Source of the DNA: an uncultured Clostridia bacterium | GTDB taxonomy: Bacteria > Bacillota > Clostridia > Christensenellales > UBA1242 | Reading direction: 5' to 3' | Length of the DNA: 15,602 nucleotides | Assembly (NCBI GenBank): GCA_947366645.1 | Contig: CANBAX010000009.1 | Span: forward strand, 1-15,602 | Shown here: positions 14,770-15,602 of the stretch, in pieces | Layout of the letters: the number at the start of each line of letters is the position of its first letter | How positions within the stretch are numbered: position 1 is the first letter of the stretch | Translations under genes and position numbers: made by a program | Notes under the pieces: model-generated | What the model saw: the letters and a program-made list of their open reading frames with translations, nothing else | Told to the model about the DNA's origin: nothing | The model's database searches: none

Positions 14770-15602
14770 TTATTTATTTAAAAATTTTTTATAATTTATT
14801 CCTATTGCATCTCGCATTTCCAATATTTTTTTATCAGCAATTTTTCTCATTTTTTTACCATTTTCAAATAACATTTCATATATGCTGTCGATGTCACTTT
14901 CAAGCTCTTTTCTTTTCGTCCTTACAGGCGATAAAATTTCATTAAGCACATTATTTAAAAATAATTTTACTTTAACATCTCCAAGTCCGCCGCGCCTATA
15001 GTGTGCTTTTAACTCTTCTAATGATTTATATTCTGGCAGATATTTTTCAAAATGCTCTGGTTTGCAAAATGCATCAAGATAAGCAAATACAGTATTTCCC
15101 TCTACTTTGCCGGGGTCAGATACTTTTATATGATTAGGGTCAGTGTAGGCGTTCATAATTTTTTGTTTTACAGCGGCTTCATCTTCATAGAGGTAGATGC
15201 AGTTTCCAAGCGATTTGCTCATTTTAAGTTTTCCGTCCAGCCCAGGAAGGCGGGCAACCACCTTGCTTTCAGGAATCATCCCCTTTGGCATTTTAAAAAT
15301 AGGTGCATATTGAGTGTTGAAAGAGTGGGCAATTTCTCTCGCTTGTTCTATCATAGGTGCTTGATCGTCGCCAGCAGGTATAATAGTAGGGGAAAACAGC
15401 AAAATATCGGCCGCTTGGCTTATGGGATAGGTCAAAAAGCCTACTGGAAGAGAGGTTTCGTACCCTCTTTGTTTAATTTCTTCCTTTATAGTTGGATTTC
15501 TTTTTAAGCGAGATAATGTGACTAGGTTCATGAAATAGCCAGTCATTTCAAAAAGCTCGGGTACTTCGGATTGTATAAATATGGTTGCTTTTTTGGATCA
15601 AG
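14770..15602 (-). CDS. trpS: Tryptophanyl-tRNA synthetase, partial, with apparent frameshift near the window edge
   Basis: A class Ic enzyme that charges tRNA-Trp. The visible frame covers the C-terminal three quarters of the protein: TIFIQSEVPELFEMTGYF, the tryptophan-site region GDDQAPMIEQAREIA, the KMSKS loop LKMSKSLGN, then YTDPNHIKVSDPGKVEGN and the helical C-terminal domain. The family is about 330 residues; the frame from its first in-frame Met (15546) gives 258 and would lack the N-terminal HIGH motif, so that Met is internal. Reading upstream, the frame meets a TGA at 15600-15598. Adding one A to the A6 tract (complement of 15589-15594) would restore the family sequence LDPKKATIFIQS. 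The gene is therefore either interrupted by a 1-base deletion or affected by a sequencing error. Its terminator follows at 14735-14762. Confidence 0.88.

Noticed and set aside
15544..15546. ATG at 15546 as the true start of trpS
   Set aside because: It lies inside a conserved TrpRS segment and would remove the N-terminal catalytic HIGH region; family-like sequence continues upstream of it.
1..15602. CRISPR array, transposase, integrase, phage genes, toxin-antitoxin pair or riboswitch/T-box leader
   Set aside because: I looked for regularly spaced repeats, recombinase motifs and leader structures ahead of gltX and typA and found none. The only repeat with an integration flavour is the tRNA 3'-end copy.

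Overview
The window is AT-rich bacterial DNA (GC estimated by eye at about one third), densely packed with genes. Strong AGGAGG-type ribosome sites, TTGACA/TATAAT-like promoters, U-tailed hairpin terminators, a CCA-encoding tRNA gene and large Ig/FN3/GLUG-type surface proteins point to a low-GC Bacillota, most likely an uncultured, gut-type Clostridia lineage. That placement is inferred from style, not from a marker search. TGA is used as a normal stop, so the standard bacterial code fits.

Region 1 (1-6090): the 3' part of a very large modular surface protein, open at the left edge. A membrane-anchored lipoprotein-like protein follows 33 bp later, and an intrinsic terminator whose loop holds that protein's stop codon closes the unit.

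Region 2 (6105-13305): a clear housekeeping promoter (TTGAAA-17-TAAAAT) drives what looks like one six-gene operon: typA/bipA GTPase, a small two-helix membrane protein, the replicative helicase dnaB, a signal-anchored protein and a lipoprotein of unknown function, then glutamyl-tRNA synthetase gltX. Every junction is an overlap or a gap of 9 bp or less. The operon ends at a 15-bp hairpin shared with a convergent single-domain O6-alkylguanine-DNA alkyltransferase-like gene.

Region 3 (13608-14192): two small genes of unknown function, 62 aa (+) and 83 aa (-), converge on another hairpin. The 83-aa gene has its own textbook promoter.

Region 4 (14247-14700): a tRNA-Gly(CCC) gene on the minus strand with a strong promoter. 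It is followed by about 300 nt of hairpin-rich, locally GC-rich noncoding DNA and then a minus-strand terminator. The noncoding part holds a 21-bp copy of the tRNA 3' end and, between copy and tRNA, a near-perfect inverted copy of the tRNA T arm. This is the least explained stretch of the window.

Region 5 (14735-15602): the 3' part of tryptophanyl-tRNA synthetase trpS (minus) with its terminator. Its reading frame appears broken in a poly-A tract about 10 bp from the right edge.

No CRISPR array, transposase, integrase, phage gene or recognisable defence system is present. The most noteworthy items are the structured tRNA-Gly downstream region, the unknown exported protein pair embedded in the typA-dnaB-gltX operon, and the apparent trpS frameshift.
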